In this document: positions 25,975 through 34,532 of the stretch, in pieces
How positions within the stretch are numbered: the stretch's first letter is position 1
How the letters are laid out: each line of letters begins with the position of its first letter
NCBI GenBank assembly: GCA_900546625.1
Contig: URDU01000002.1
Coordinates: forward strand, 62,001-126,000
Length of the DNA: 64,000 bases
Direction: 5' to 3'
Origin: an uncultured Lachnobacterium sp.
GTDB taxonomy: Bacteria > Bacillota > Clostridia > Lachnospirales > Lachnospiraceae
The notes under the pieces: model-generated
The model's database searches: none
What the model was told of the DNA's origin: nothing
Seen by the model: only the letters and a program-made list of their open reading frames with translations
Position numbers and translations under genes: made by a program

Positions 25975-28014
25975 ATGTTATACCAGATTAAGGATGGGAC
26001 AGTTTCGGTAGGTGGTCAGACGATTCTGTCCCATGTTGATTTTTATATAAAGGAAAAAGAAAAAATAGCTGTTGTCGGCAAAAACGGAGCAGGAAAGACC
26101 ACATTGCTTCGGCTTCTTGCGGGGGAGCTGCAGCTTGACCGCGATGACCGTCGCGGTATGTCGTCAGGAGCGCATGGCAAAGAGACTGCCTGTAAAAATA
26201 GTCTTGGAATCGTGACCTCGCGATACATCACAATTGACATGCTCAGACAGGCGGATAAATCAAATCAGGATTTGACAGTAGAGCAGATACTGCTTGAGAG
26301 CTGCCCGGATAAAGATACCTTTTCAAAAGAGAGGTTTGACTACGAGATGGAGTACGACCGGCTTTTTACAGGCTTTGGCTTTGAAAAAGAAGAAAAAAGC
26401 CGTACACTCGGCAGTTTTTCCGGAGGTGAACAGACCAAGATTTCACTTATAAAGCTCTTACTTGAAAAGCCGGATTTGCTGCTTCTTGATGAGCCGACGA
26501 ATCATCTTGATATGAAAACTGTCGAGTGGCTGGAGGATTATCTGATTAACTATCCAAAGGCTGTTGTCATTGTGTCGCATGACAGGGCATTTCTTGATGC
26601 AGTTGCGACTGGTGTATATGAGCTTGAAAACGGAGCATTGCACAGATATGCCGGCAACTACACGCAGTACAGGCAGCAGAAACTTAAAAATCTGCAGATA
26701 CAGCGCAAAGCCTACGAGCGCCAGCAGGCGGAGATTGCGCACAATAATGAGCTTATCGACAAATTCAAGCATAAGCCTAAGAAAGCTGCGTTTGCACGCT
26801 CACGCAAGACCATGCTGGCACGCATGAAGCTGATAGAAAAGCCGGTTGAAGACGAAGCTCATATTTTTACAGGCAATATCGAGCCACAGTTTCCGGGCGG
26901 TAAATGGGTCTATGAGGCGAAGGAGCTTAAGATAGGTTACGACGGCAGTGTACTTCTTGAGCTGTCGCTTCGTATAAGGCGTGGTCAGAAGATTGCCGTA
27001 ATTGGTGACAATGGCATAGGAAAATCAACATTTCTAAAGACTGTGGCAGGACTTATTCCACCAATAAAGGGCACAAGCCAGCTCGGCAGCAATCTGCTGG
27101 TGGGATATTTTGACCAGCAGTCGGCACTTATAGACAGCGATAAGACCGTGAGAGACCATTTTCACGAGCTTTTTCCGGCACTTGTGGAGAAGGACTTAAG
27201 AAAGACGCTTGGCATGTATCTGTTTGGAGGGGCAAATGCCTCAAAGCGTATCAGCTCGCTCTCAGGCGGTGAGAAGTCCAGGCTTGTGCTCGCAGAGCTT
27301 CTGACAGGCCGTCCGAACTTAATGATACTCGATGAGCCGACCAATCACATGGATATTCCGGCGAAGGAGACACTCGAATCGGCATTTAAGGCATATACCG
27401 GCACCATGCTTTTTGTATCGCATGACAGGTATTTCATAAAGCAGGTGGCTGATGCCATACTGGTCTTTGAAAAGGACAAAGTGATGTACTATCCGTTTGG
27501 CTATGACCATTATATTTCAAGGCTTAAGGCATCACAGGACGGTGACCTGCCGGCACTCATGCAGGCAAAGGATGCTGCGATGGTCGAGGCACTTGCGGCT
27601 GTCCCAAAGAGGGAGAGACATGAGACCAGACAGCTTTCAACAGATGAGGCGTACCTTGAGTGGAAGCTTACGCTTGCGGCAGAGCCGATGATGAAGGCTG
27701 CTGATGAAGCTAAGAAAGCTTATGAAGAGCTATGTGCAGCAGAAAGCGAGCTAAAAGCAGAGGAACTTAGAAGCTGTGATTTATCTGATTTCCGCGGGAA
27801 AATTCCATGCGGAAATAATTTGGCAGGAGAAGATAAATCTTGTGACATATATAGTGAAAAATTAAATCAAAACATAATAAATGCGGATACGGCTGAAGAA
27901 AATGTCGATAAGCTGCGACAGCAATACGAAAATGCCACTGACTCATGGACAAATGAGTGTACAAAATGGTATGATATATACTTGAATGAGATGTATCCGG
28001 ATAATGAATTTTAG
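25975..28014 (+). CDS. ABC-F family ATPase
   Basis: A 679-residue soluble protein with two ABC ATPase domains and no membrane segments. Domain 1 has Walker A GKNGAGKTT near residue 38, signature GSFSGGEQTKI and Walker B LLLLDEPTNHLDM. Domain 2 has GDNGIGKST near residue 345, SSLSGGEKSRL and LMILDEPTNHMDI. The linker between them (about residues 240-290) is charged and helical, as in ABC-F proteins that act on the ribosome. A C-terminal extension of about 130 residues, rich in Lys/Glu and helical, follows. The family includes translation factors and antibiotic-resistance proteins; which applies cannot be told here. It follows the small gene at 25748 by two bases. Confidence 0.88.
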   Translation: MLYQIKDGTVSVGGQTILSHVDFYIKEKEKIAVVGKNGAGKTTLLRLLAGELQLDRDDRRGMSSGAHGKETACKNSLGIVTSRYITIDMLRQADKSNQDLTVEQILLESCPDKDTFSKERFDYEMEYDRLFTGFGFEKEEKSRTLGSFSGGEQTKISLIKLLLEKPDLLLLDEPTNHLDMKTVEWLEDYLINYPKAVVIVSHDRAFLDAVATGVYELENGALHRYAGNYTQYRQQKLKNLQIQRKAYERQQAEIAHNNELIDKFKHKPKKAAFARSRKTMLARMKLIEKPVEDEAHIFTGNIEPQFPGGKWVYEAKELKIGYDGSVLLELSLRIRRGQKIAVIGDNGIGKSTFLKTVAGLIPPIKGTSQLGSNLLVGYFDQQSALIDSDKTVRDHFHELFPALVEKDLRKTLGMYLFGGANASKRISSLSGGEKSRLVLAELLTGRPNLMILDEPTNHMDIPAKETLESAFKAYTGTMLFVSHDRYFIKQVADAILVFEKDKVMYYPFGYDHYISRLKASQDGDLPALMQAKDAAMVEALAAVPKRERHETRQLSTDEAYLEWKLTLAAEPMMKAADEAKKAYEELCAAESELKAEELRSCDLSDFRGKIPCGNNLAGEDKSCDIYSEKLNQNIINADTAEENVDKLRQQYENATDSWTNECTKWYDIYLNEMYPDNEF

Positions 28015-28026
28015 AAAGGTGTTTTT

Positions 28027-28890
28027 ATGTGGTTATCAAGATATTTTGTGTATTTTATTATATTTAGCTGTATGGGCTGGATATATGAGAGCATCTATTG
28101 TACCATCAGGGCAAAAAAATGGGAGAACAGAGGCTTTCTCTATGGCCCGCTCTGCCCTATTTACGGAGCCGGAGGTGTCGCAATCACTGCGATAGCAGAT
28201 TTTATTTCTGCTCACACGGATGCGACATTTACATGGTGGCAGATATTTCTGGTGGCATTTGTTGGAAGCATAGTGCTGGAATATGGCACATCGTGGGCGC
28301 TTGAGAAGCTGTTTCACGCATACTGGTGGGATTACAGCAGCATGCCTCTCAATATAAACGGCAGAGTGTGTTTTCCTTATTCTGTAGGCTTTGGAGTGGC
28401 CGGACTTATAGTGGTATATTTCATTGCACCGTTTACGAAGCTCATCACAGGCTGGATGTCACCTATATGGTATGAGTTTTTCTCACTGCTTCTCATGGGC
28501 TTTTTAGCTGTAGACACTGCAATCACAGTATCAGCGCTTACAGATTTCAGCAGGACCATCGTCAATCTGCAGAACAATTTCAACACCTATATGGATGAGG
28601 TTGTAGAAGAGGTTAAGGAGCGTAAGAAGGCAGCAGATGAAAGGGCAGAGGAGAGGTCACAGGAGATTGCGGAGGCTGTCGAGGAGCGCAGAAAGAGAAA
28701 AAGTATCAGAGCCAGTGCAGACCGTGTTATCGATTCAATGGGTGCTTTAAAGAAATCTGCGCTTAACAGGGCACAGGGCTTTAGAAATCCAAAGGTGGAG
28801 AACAGGTATCTCGAGACCTTTACAGAGAGTCTCAAGGAGCGCTTTAAAGGAGAGCGAATAAAGAAAGTAAAGAAGGCGAAAAAAGGCTGA
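28027..28890 (+). CDS. ABC_trans_CmpB-type membrane protein
   Basis: A 287-residue protein. Residues 1-180 contain five to six membrane segments with the family's conserved stretch CMGWIYESIYCTIRAKKWENRGFLYGPLCPIYGAGG, then EYGTSWALEKLFHAYWWDYSSMPLNINGRVCFPYS. This is the family annotated as putative ABC transporter permease (CmpB). The C-terminal 100 residues form a long, charged coiled coil (EVKERKKAADERAEERSQEIAEAVEERRKRK) ending in a basic tail. It starts 12 bp after the ABC-F gene with a GAAAGGTG ribosome site, and may share its transcript. Transport function is not proven for the family. Confidence 0.8.
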   Translation: MWLSRYFVYFIIFSCMGWIYESIYCTIRAKKWENRGFLYGPLCPIYGAGGVAITAIADFISAHTDATFTWWQIFLVAFVGSIVLEYGTSWALEKLFHAYWWDYSSMPLNINGRVCFPYSVGFGVAGLIVVYFIAPFTKLITGWMSPIWYEFFSLLLMGFLAVDTAITVSALTDFSRTIVNLQNNFNTYMDEVVEEVKERKKAADERAEERSQEIAEAVEERRKRKSIRASADRVIDSMGALKKSALNRAQGFRNPKVENRYLETFTESLKERFKGERIKKVKKAKKG

Positions 28891-28968
28891 TAAGTAACAA
28901 ATAAAAATTTTTAAAAAAATTTTAAAAAAAGCTTGCATTATCCGATTGACCGTGGTATTATAATATAC

Positions 28969-29040
28969 GGTTCGTTGGTCAAGCGGTTAAGACGCCGCCC
29001 TCTCACGGCGGAAACACGGGTTCGATTCCCGTACGGACTG
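28969..29040 (+). tRNA. tRNA-Glu (anticodon CTC)
   Basis: A complete cloverleaf: acceptor ggttcgt (28969-28975) with acggact before the discriminator G at 29040, anticodon stem ccgcc/ggcgg around loop ctctcac, anticodon CTC at 29002-29004, and T-stem acggg/cccgt with loop ttcgatt. CCA is not encoded. The total is 72 nt. Two G-U pairs lie in the acceptor stem. The CTC glutamate tRNA reads GAG codons, supplementing the TTC one found in most genomes. A terminator follows within 10 bp. Confidence 0.95.
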
Positions 29041-29049
29041 CTAAATAAT

Positions 29050-29084
29050 AAAGCTTTCAGCATACAGTGCTGAGGGCTTTTTAT
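29050..29084 (+). terminator. Terminator after tRNA-Glu
   Basis: aagctttcagca (29050-29061) pairs imperfectly with tgctgagggctt (29069-29080), followed by tttttattttt. Confidence 0.85.
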
Positions 29085-29193
29085 TTTTGCAAGTTATTAA
29101 TAACTATAAAACAATTGAGAACAAAAAACTGATGCCTGCATGTAAGCATGACGCATCAGCTTTTTTTTCTCAAGGTGGCTCAAATCATTACTC

Positions 29194-30291
29194 CTAAAGT
29201 ATAATAATACTTGCACACTTCAAATCATCGCCCAGATTGTATACTCTGCCGGAATCAACACCGACAACAGTCGGGCGGAGGATGTAGTACTCACTGTTTT
29301 TGACCACTCTTGCTTTTTCACCATTGCTCAGCTGTACAATTGAATCAACAGGATATAGAATCATACTGCTCATGAAAGCACGCATGACATTTATATCGAG
29401 CTGGTTTGTCATGGACATAAGCATCTCAACCGCGTCGCGCTGCGAGAAGGCATCCTTGTACGGACGCTTTGTGACAAGCGCATCATAGACATCTGCGACA
29501 GACAGGATTTTTGCAAACTGACAGATTTTTGGCGCATCAAAGCCGAGTGGGTAGCCGGTTCCGTCAATACGTTCGTGGTGCTGCAGCACTCCCATCAGTA
29601 TAGAGTTGTTTAGATCCTTTCTGTCCTTTAGCATATTGTAGCCGTACAGTGAATGCTTTTTCATGATACTAAACTCATCGTCCGTGAGCCTGCCCGGCTT
29701 ATTTAGAATCTCATTGGGTATCATTGTCTTGCCAATGTCGTGCAACAGGCCGGAAACTCCTATATCGTGGATTTCGTTGTTAGGCAGCTTCATCTGCTTG
29801 GCAAGAATCATCGAAATAGTAGCCACATCCACACTGTGCTTGAAGGTGTATTCATCGCTTGTTTTGAGAGAATTGATATCGACAGCTATGGCATCATTTT
29901 CGTTGATGGCCTCCATGAGCGAGTCGGCAATCTGGTTTGTTGCCTGTGTAAGCTCCTCTGAGCTTGTGTTGTTGAAGATGTACTGGACACCGGTTGATAC
30001 ACGCTGTCTGACACTGTCGCTTAAGGTGACCTTGGAACGGTCGTCTGTACGCAGCTGTTTGACCATGGCAGCAGCCTTGGGAGACAGTATGGCATCAGGA
30101 TCGTCAGGGTCTGCACTTCCCTCACGGATATATACTGACATAATACCGAGCTTAAGCAGCGAAGCGATGATATAATCATCGATAGCTGAGCCCTGTACCA
30201 CCAGGTTACGGCCGGTAGGATCCTTGATGACCTGATCAATAATCATGCCGGGTTTCAGTTGTCGCGTTCTCATATATCTGCGTTTAATCAT
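29194..30291 (-). CDS. HD-GYP domain phosphodiesterase
   Basis: A 365-residue protein with an HD-GYP domain in residues 130-280: the HD pair in LLHDIGKTMIP, and the diagnostic HHERIDGTGYPLG and the segment AKILSVADVYDALVTKRPYKDAF. Such domains hydrolyse cyclic di-GMP in the bacteria where this has been tested. The first 110 residues are an uncharacterised N-terminal domain (LKPGMIIDQVIKDPTGRNLVVQGS) common in Firmicute HD-GYP proteins. There is no membrane segment, so it is cytoplasmic. The ATG at 30291 has GGAG five bases upstream; the frame extends 13 codons further. It is preceded on the same strand by the TPM gene, with a terminator between. Confidence 0.88.
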   Translation of the reverse strand: MIKRRYMRTRQLKPGMIIDQVIKDPTGRNLVVQGSAIDDYIIASLLKLGIMSVYIREGSADPDDPDAILSPKAAAMVKQLRTDDRSKVTLSDSVRQRVSTGVQYIFNNTSSEELTQATNQIADSLMEAINENDAIAVDINSLKTSDEYTFKHSVDVATISMILAKQMKLPNNEIHDIGVSGLLHDIGKTMIPNEILNKPGRLTDDEFSIMKKHSLYGYNMLKDRKDLNNSILMGVLQHHERIDGTGYPLGFDAPKICQFAKILSVADVYDALVTKRPYKDAFSQRDAVEMLMSMTNQLDINVMRAFMSSMILYPVDSIVQLSNGEKARVVKNSEYYILRPTVVGVDSGRVYNLGDDLKCASIIIL

Positions 30292-30415
30292 GTCCGCTCC
30301 ACAACAAAATAAGTCTAATCTAAAAACCATTCAAAATGCTACGAATATTATATAGTGTTTTTGTACTAAAAACAATCACAAATTGAGATTTTTTTAGCAA
30401 TTTTTTGTAATAGAA

Positions 30416-30440
30416 TAAAAAACCCCGGCATTTGCCGGGG
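30416..30440 (-). terminator. Minus-strand terminator of the TPM gene
   Basis: ccccggca (30423-30430) and tgccgggg (30433-30440) form a GC-rich hairpin; read on the minus strand it ends in a T-run (30416-30422). It lies 35 bp after the TPM gene's stop. Confidence 0.9.
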
Positions 30441-30474
30441 CTGTTGATGGCACTGTATTTATCAAAATCAGAGG

Positions 30475-31401
30475 TTAGATGTGGTGACCGCCGCCACTGT
30501 GACCGCCGCCACTATGACCACCACCACCGCTGTGACCACCGCTTGAGCCTGAGCTTTGTGGACTGTAGTGTCTTGTCTGGCTCATAAAGCGAGCGTGTGC
30601 ATTCTGGATATCTACCTTTGTAAAGGCTGCCCCCATGAGCTCGTTGCTCTTAGCCTTGCGGCCCTTTGACAGGGATAGTGCATACACAAAGCATAAAATC
30701 ATGCCGGCAGCGAGAGCGATAAAGATGCTCGAAATGTATCTGAGAGGCTGTGATATATGTCCGCCTGCAAGGACTGTGTTGACCTGGTCTATTGTTTCCA
30801 TGCAGCAGGTAAAATAGTCGTAATCATGACTTGAGGTGGCATATATATAAGTGTTGTCACAGATAGAGTTACATTTTGAGTTCGGGATGGTTCTCTGCGT
30901 GCTTCCTTCACAAGCCAGATAAATCTCGTTCAAATCTCTGTCTATCACGAAAATCACACCGTTTGCGCCGGTTCCGAAATAGCCTTCAAAGGTATTGACT
31001 GCATAGCTTTCTGTGCTTCCGTAAGGATGTGAGGTGGTGGTGACAACGGCTATATTGCAGTAGTCGGTTGTCTTTTTCATCTGTGAGATGAGCTTGCCCT
31101 TTACGGCATCATCAATGAAGCTGGCAGAGTCCTCAAGGATGTACTCGTAGCCGGTAGACTTGTTTGTACCGCTTAGACTGTAATCTACGGCTGCCTGGCT
31201 CTCTGTACCGTCTGTATCGTCACTGTATAAAACTGCATCATAAAGTGAGTCATCATAAGCACCGGTATCGGTCTCAGTGGCATATACGTTTGATGAGCTG
31301 CTCAAAACGAGGACTGTAACAAGCAAAAATAATGTAAACAATGCTGAGCATCTGCATTTTATACAATGCAAAAAAGGATTTTTAAAATTATTTCTATGCA
31401 C
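30475..31401 (-). CDS. TPM-domain secreted or membrane-anchored protein with His/Gly-rich tail
   Basis: About 308 residues. An N-terminal signal peptide or anchor (FTLFLLVTVLVLSSSSNVYA) precedes an extracytoplasmic domain of the TPM family (about residues 75-200: DDAVKGKLISQMKKTTDYCNIAVVTTT, then YFGTGANGVIFVIDRDLNEIYLACEG). A second membrane segment follows (ISSIFIALAAGMILCFVYAL). The tail is a His-Gly-Ser repeat ending SGGGHSGGGHHI, probably binding metal. The GTG at 31401 is eight bases from AGGGAGGTG; an ATG two codons earlier overlaps that site. The gene overlaps the stop of the upstream zinc-ribbon gene, so the two are coupled. Confidence 0.75.
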   Translation of the reverse strand: MHRNNFKNPFLHCIKCRCSALFTLFLLVTVLVLSSSSNVYATETDTGAYDDSLYDAVLYSDDTDGTESQAAVDYSLSGTNKSTGYEYILEDSASFIDDAVKGKLISQMKKTTDYCNIAVVTTTSHPYGSTESYAVNTFEGYFGTGANGVIFVIDRDLNEIYLACEGSTQRTIPNSKCNSICDNTYIYATSSHDYDYFTCCMETIDQVNTVLAGGHISQPLRYISSIFIALAAGMILCFVYALSLSKGRKAKSNELMGAAFTKVDIQNAHARFMSQTRHYSPQSSGSSGGHSGGGGHSGGGHSGGGHHI

Positions 31402-33034
31402 GGTCATCACCTCCCTTATGTGTGGCAAACTGAGGCAGCTTGCGAGTTGTGAGCACATTGAATGCGCGGATGACATTGATCAGTGTGATAAGTACTGAGG
31501 CGATAATTATAAATGCTGCACCATAGTACCATGCATCGAGCACCGGCTGGAAAAGGAGCACTGCATCGCCAATAAGCATGGATACCATGCCAAAGATGAG
31601 TCCCGCAACTCCCTTGTGTCCGGGCATCCGGTCAAAGCTTGAGAAGGCTCTGATTGAAAAAATAAATGATATAATAGTCAAAATAACAAATAAAATCAGG
31701 CTGCCGTCTGCATTGCCAAAGGTGCCACCGATACCTGCAATGATTGCAAACAGAGCAGGAACAAATTGAATGACAAATATAAAAAGTATAAAGTAAGCTA
31801 CAAACGATGTGTTTGTCTTTTTCTTTATGGTTTTCGTGGCTTTTTTTGCAGCTTTAAGGCGTCTGTGGTTGTTGATTGCACCAAGAGCCTCCGGCTGTTC
31901 CTTTGCGATACGGCCCTTATCCTCGGTACCGGCTTCCTTTACGGCAATCATGGTGAGCTCCTGTGAGTAACAGATATTTGCGATAATCGCGAGCACACCT
32001 ACTATGGTGAGTGTCATGCCGGGTGTGAGGACTGTCAGCAGGCATAATAAAATGTATACCGGAATTGCCGCGATCAGTGAGCCAAGCAGGAATTTGCCGA
32101 CAGATATAGGCAGATCTGCAACAACCTTGCCTGTCTGACCGTTTACTGTGGCATATGCCACACGATCCTTATTGCGGTATGACAAAAACCATACCGGAAA
32201 CATCGAGTAATCTGTCTCTTTTACAGTAGTGCCAAGACTTAAAGGCGAAAGAGCAGCGGAGTCACTGTCGACTGACAAGCCGGTAAAGGCAGGCTCTTTA
32301 CTTATTTCGCTTACTGTGTTTGTGCAGGCTGCATCCATTGCGTCACTTGCGTAAATCGTTGATGGTAAATCAGCTGTATCAGCGTAAAAACCGCTTAAGA
32401 ATGCCGGAGTAAAGCGCTTCATATTCTTCACGTCATATGGCGCGAGCTTTTCGCTGATGCTGTCATCAAAGGATGATGATGCATCGTAGGACAGGCCTTT
32501 GTAGTAGGCATCGAGATTTCCCTCAAGCCTGTAATGGTCTGTGATAATGTAATCTCCTGAACGGTGGGATCTTTTCGCCGGAAGTGAAATAGGAGCCTTC
32601 TGGGTTACATAATATGTCCAGTAAGGCATGTAGATACCTCTGAATCCGTCGATAAACTTAGGATCCTTAAGCTCCTTTGGTGCGAAAATAGCCTTTTTCA
32701 TGAGGCTCATGTAGGCCTGCTTACAGTCATCCTTGGTCTTTGCAAATGGTATGATATAAGCCGGCTTGTGCTCCTTCTGCATGCGGCTGTAGAGCACAGT
32801 TGATGCACCGCAGAAGCTGCAGAAGCCTGCTGCGGTATCGTCTGTGCTCAGGATTTCTCCTCCGCACTGAGGGCATGTGAAAATGGTTGCGTCGAAGTCC
32901 TTCTGGACCTCGGCATCAGAGGTTTTGTCCTCGTACGCGTAAGGGTCGAAAAGTGAATGACAGTATTCACAGGCTAACTGGCCTGATTTGATGTCGAACT
33001 TCACATTTCCACCGCAATTTTTACATGCGAACAT
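31394..33034 (-). CDS. Zinc-ribbon membrane protein
   Basis: A 546-residue protein. The N-terminus has two zinc ribbons: CKNCGGNVKFDIKSGQLACEYC (residues 4-25) and CPQCGGEILSTDDTAAGFCSFC (residues 54-75). A soluble part follows to about residue 310, with a conserved GIYMPYWTYY segment. The C-terminal half has five to six membrane segments with a basic loop (NNHRRLKAAKKATKTIKKK). It probably sits in the membrane with a cytoplasmic zinc domain. It overlaps trkH by 14 bp upstream and the TPM gene downstream, giving an operon trkA-trkH-zinc-ribbon-TPM. Similar zinc-ribbon and TPM genes are often neighbours in Lachnospiraceae; the job is unknown. Confidence 0.75.
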   Translation of the reverse strand: MFACKNCGGNVKFDIKSGQLACEYCHSLFDPYAYEDKTSDAEVQKDFDATIFTCPQCGGEILSTDDTAAGFCSFCGASTVLYSRMQKEHKPAYIIPFAKTKDDCKQAYMSLMKKAIFAPKELKDPKFIDGFRGIYMPYWTYYVTQKAPISLPAKRSHRSGDYIITDHYRLEGNLDAYYKGLSYDASSSFDDSISEKLAPYDVKNMKRFTPAFLSGFYADTADLPSTIYASDAMDAACTNTVSEISKEPAFTGLSVDSDSAALSPLSLGTTVKETDYSMFPVWFLSYRNKDRVAYATVNGQTGKVVADLPISVGKFLLGSLIAAIPVYILLCLLTVLTPGMTLTIVGVLAIIANICYSQELTMIAVKEAGTEDKGRIAKEQPEALGAINNHRRLKAAKKATKTIKKKTNTSFVAYFILFIFVIQFVPALFAIIAGIGGTFGNADGSLILFVILTIISFIFSIRAFSSFDRMPGHKGVAGLIFGMVSMLIGDAVLLFQPVLDAWYYGAAFIIIASVLITLINVIRAFNVLTTRKLPQFATHKGGDDRA

Positions 33035-34520
33035 TTTGTTTCTCCTTTCTATTCCCTTTTACTTTTTTATCTGCTTGAATAAATAATTCCTTCCAGATTG
33101 ACGGATGGAAGAGGATGAGCAGTGGAAACAGCTCGAGTCTTCCGGCAAGCATGTCAAACATCAGTACATATTTGGAGAAATTATTAAAAAAGCCAAAATT
33201 GGATGTCGGACCGACCAGAGAAAGACCCGGTCCGATATTGTTAAATGTAGCTGCGACAGCCGTGAAATTGGTAGTAAAATCATAGTTTTCCACGGAAACA
33301 AGCAGCAGTGAAACAACAAAAATGACGGCATACGTCATGAAATAAACATTTATTGACCTGATAACATCATGGTCTACAGGCTTGTGCTCAAAGGTGAGCT
33401 TTTTCACACTCTTTGGGTGAATATAGCCATTTAACTCCTTGCATATTGTCTTCACAGCGATGACAATACGAGATACCTTGATACCGCCGCCTGTGCTTCC
33501 TGCACATGCGCCGATGAACATCAAAAGCACAAGCAGTGTCTTTGAAAGCTCAGGCCATCTGTCGAAATCGGTGCTCGAGAATCCTGTTGTCGTGATGATT
33601 GAGCCAACCTGAAACGCAGCCTTTGTAACTGCGTCGAACACACCGGTACACATATGTGCGATGTTCACACTTATGACTACAACGGAGGCTATTATGATAC
33701 CGAAATAGTATCTGACCTCCTCCACCTTAAGTGCGTCACGGATGTGACCGAAGAAAAGCAGGTAGTAAGCGTTGAAATTGACACCGAAAAGTATCATAAA
33801 TATGGTAACAACCCACTGCAGATAAACATTATAGCTGCAAAAGCTGTCGTTTTTGATACCAAAGCCTCCTGTTCCGGCTGTGCCGAGAGAGGTACAGATG
33901 GCATCGTACAGAGGCATTTTTCCGAAAAGCAGGAAAATAATCTCCATAGTCGTAAGACCAAAGTATATTATGTATAAAAGCCTGGCAGTATGCCTCATCT
34001 TTGGAACGAGCTTTCCAACCGAAGGCCCGGGGCTTTCTGCGCGCATCAGGTTTATATTGCTGCCGCCTGAAAGCGGGATGATTGCCAGAAGAAATACAAG
34101 CACACCCATACCGCCAATCCAGTGCGTAAAGCAGCGCCAGAAATTCATGCAATAGGAGAGTGATTCTACCTCAGGCAGGATGCTCGCTCCTGTCGTGGTG
34201 AAGCCGGAGATGGTCTCAAAAAGAGCATCTGTGAAGCTTGGAATCTCTCCTGATATGTAAAACGGCAGACAGCCGAATATACTCAGTACGATCCAGCCCA
34301 GTGCGGTTGTTGCACAGCCCTCCTTCAGGTAAAAGGTAAAATCCCTCGGTTTTTTAGCCGAAAAAATAAAACCGATAGCTATGCTTATGAGTGCAACAAT
34401 CAAAAAGTAGATGCCGCTTTTTTCATAATAAATACCGGCAACAATACATGGCAGAAGCAGCAAAAAGCCTTCAAGCTTTAAAATATATCCCAAAAGATAT
34501 CGAATTACTGAAGTGTTCAT
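33021..34520 (-). CDS. trkH: Potassium uptake channel subunit TrkH/KtrB family
   Basis: A 499-residue membrane protein with the TrkH/KtrB four-repeat pore layout. The selectivity-filter glycines are visible in SGFTTTGASI (first repeat, near residue 110), TAGTGGFGIK, TTTGFSSTDFD and FNNIGPGLSLVG (the fourth). It moves potassium through the inner membrane, with TrkA as its cytoplasmic gating partner, encoded 12 bp upstream in the same operon. The C-terminal region carries the usual AGRLELFPLLILFHPSIW. Its ATG lies just after the trkA stop. In Firmicutes these systems are controlled by cyclic di-AMP, whose synthase CdaA is encoded at 56610. Confidence 0.92.
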   Translation of the reverse strand: MNTSVIRYLLGYILKLEGFLLLLPCIVAGIYYEKSGIYFLIVALISIAIGFIFSAKKPRDFTFYLKEGCATTALGWIVLSIFGCLPFYISGEIPSFTDALFETISGFTTTGASILPEVESLSYCMNFWRCFTHWIGGMGVLVFLLAIIPLSGGSNINLMRAESPGPSVGKLVPKMRHTARLLYIIYFGLTTMEIIFLLFGKMPLYDAICTSLGTAGTGGFGIKNDSFCSYNVYLQWVVTIFMILFGVNFNAYYLLFFGHIRDALKVEEVRYYFGIIIASVVVISVNIAHMCTGVFDAVTKAAFQVGSIITTTGFSSTDFDRWPELSKTLLVLLMFIGACAGSTGGGIKVSRIVIAVKTICKELNGYIHPKSVKKLTFEHKPVDHDVIRSINVYFMTYAVIFVVSLLLVSVENYDFTTNFTAVAATFNNIGPGLSLVGPTSNFGFFNNFSKYVLMFDMLAGRLELFPLLILFHPSIWKELFIQADKKVKGNRKEKQNVRM

Positions 34521-34532
34521 ATCATTCCCCCA

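Noticed and set aside
28921..28968. Promoter of the tRNA-Glu gene
   Set aside because: TATAAT at 28959-28964 is good but lies only five bases from the mature 5' end, and the nearest -35-like TTGCAT is 20 bp upstream, so the boundaries are uncertain.
29663..30175. 170-codon plus-strand ORF inside the HD-GYP gene
   Set aside because: Antisense of a conserved domain; no ribosome site.
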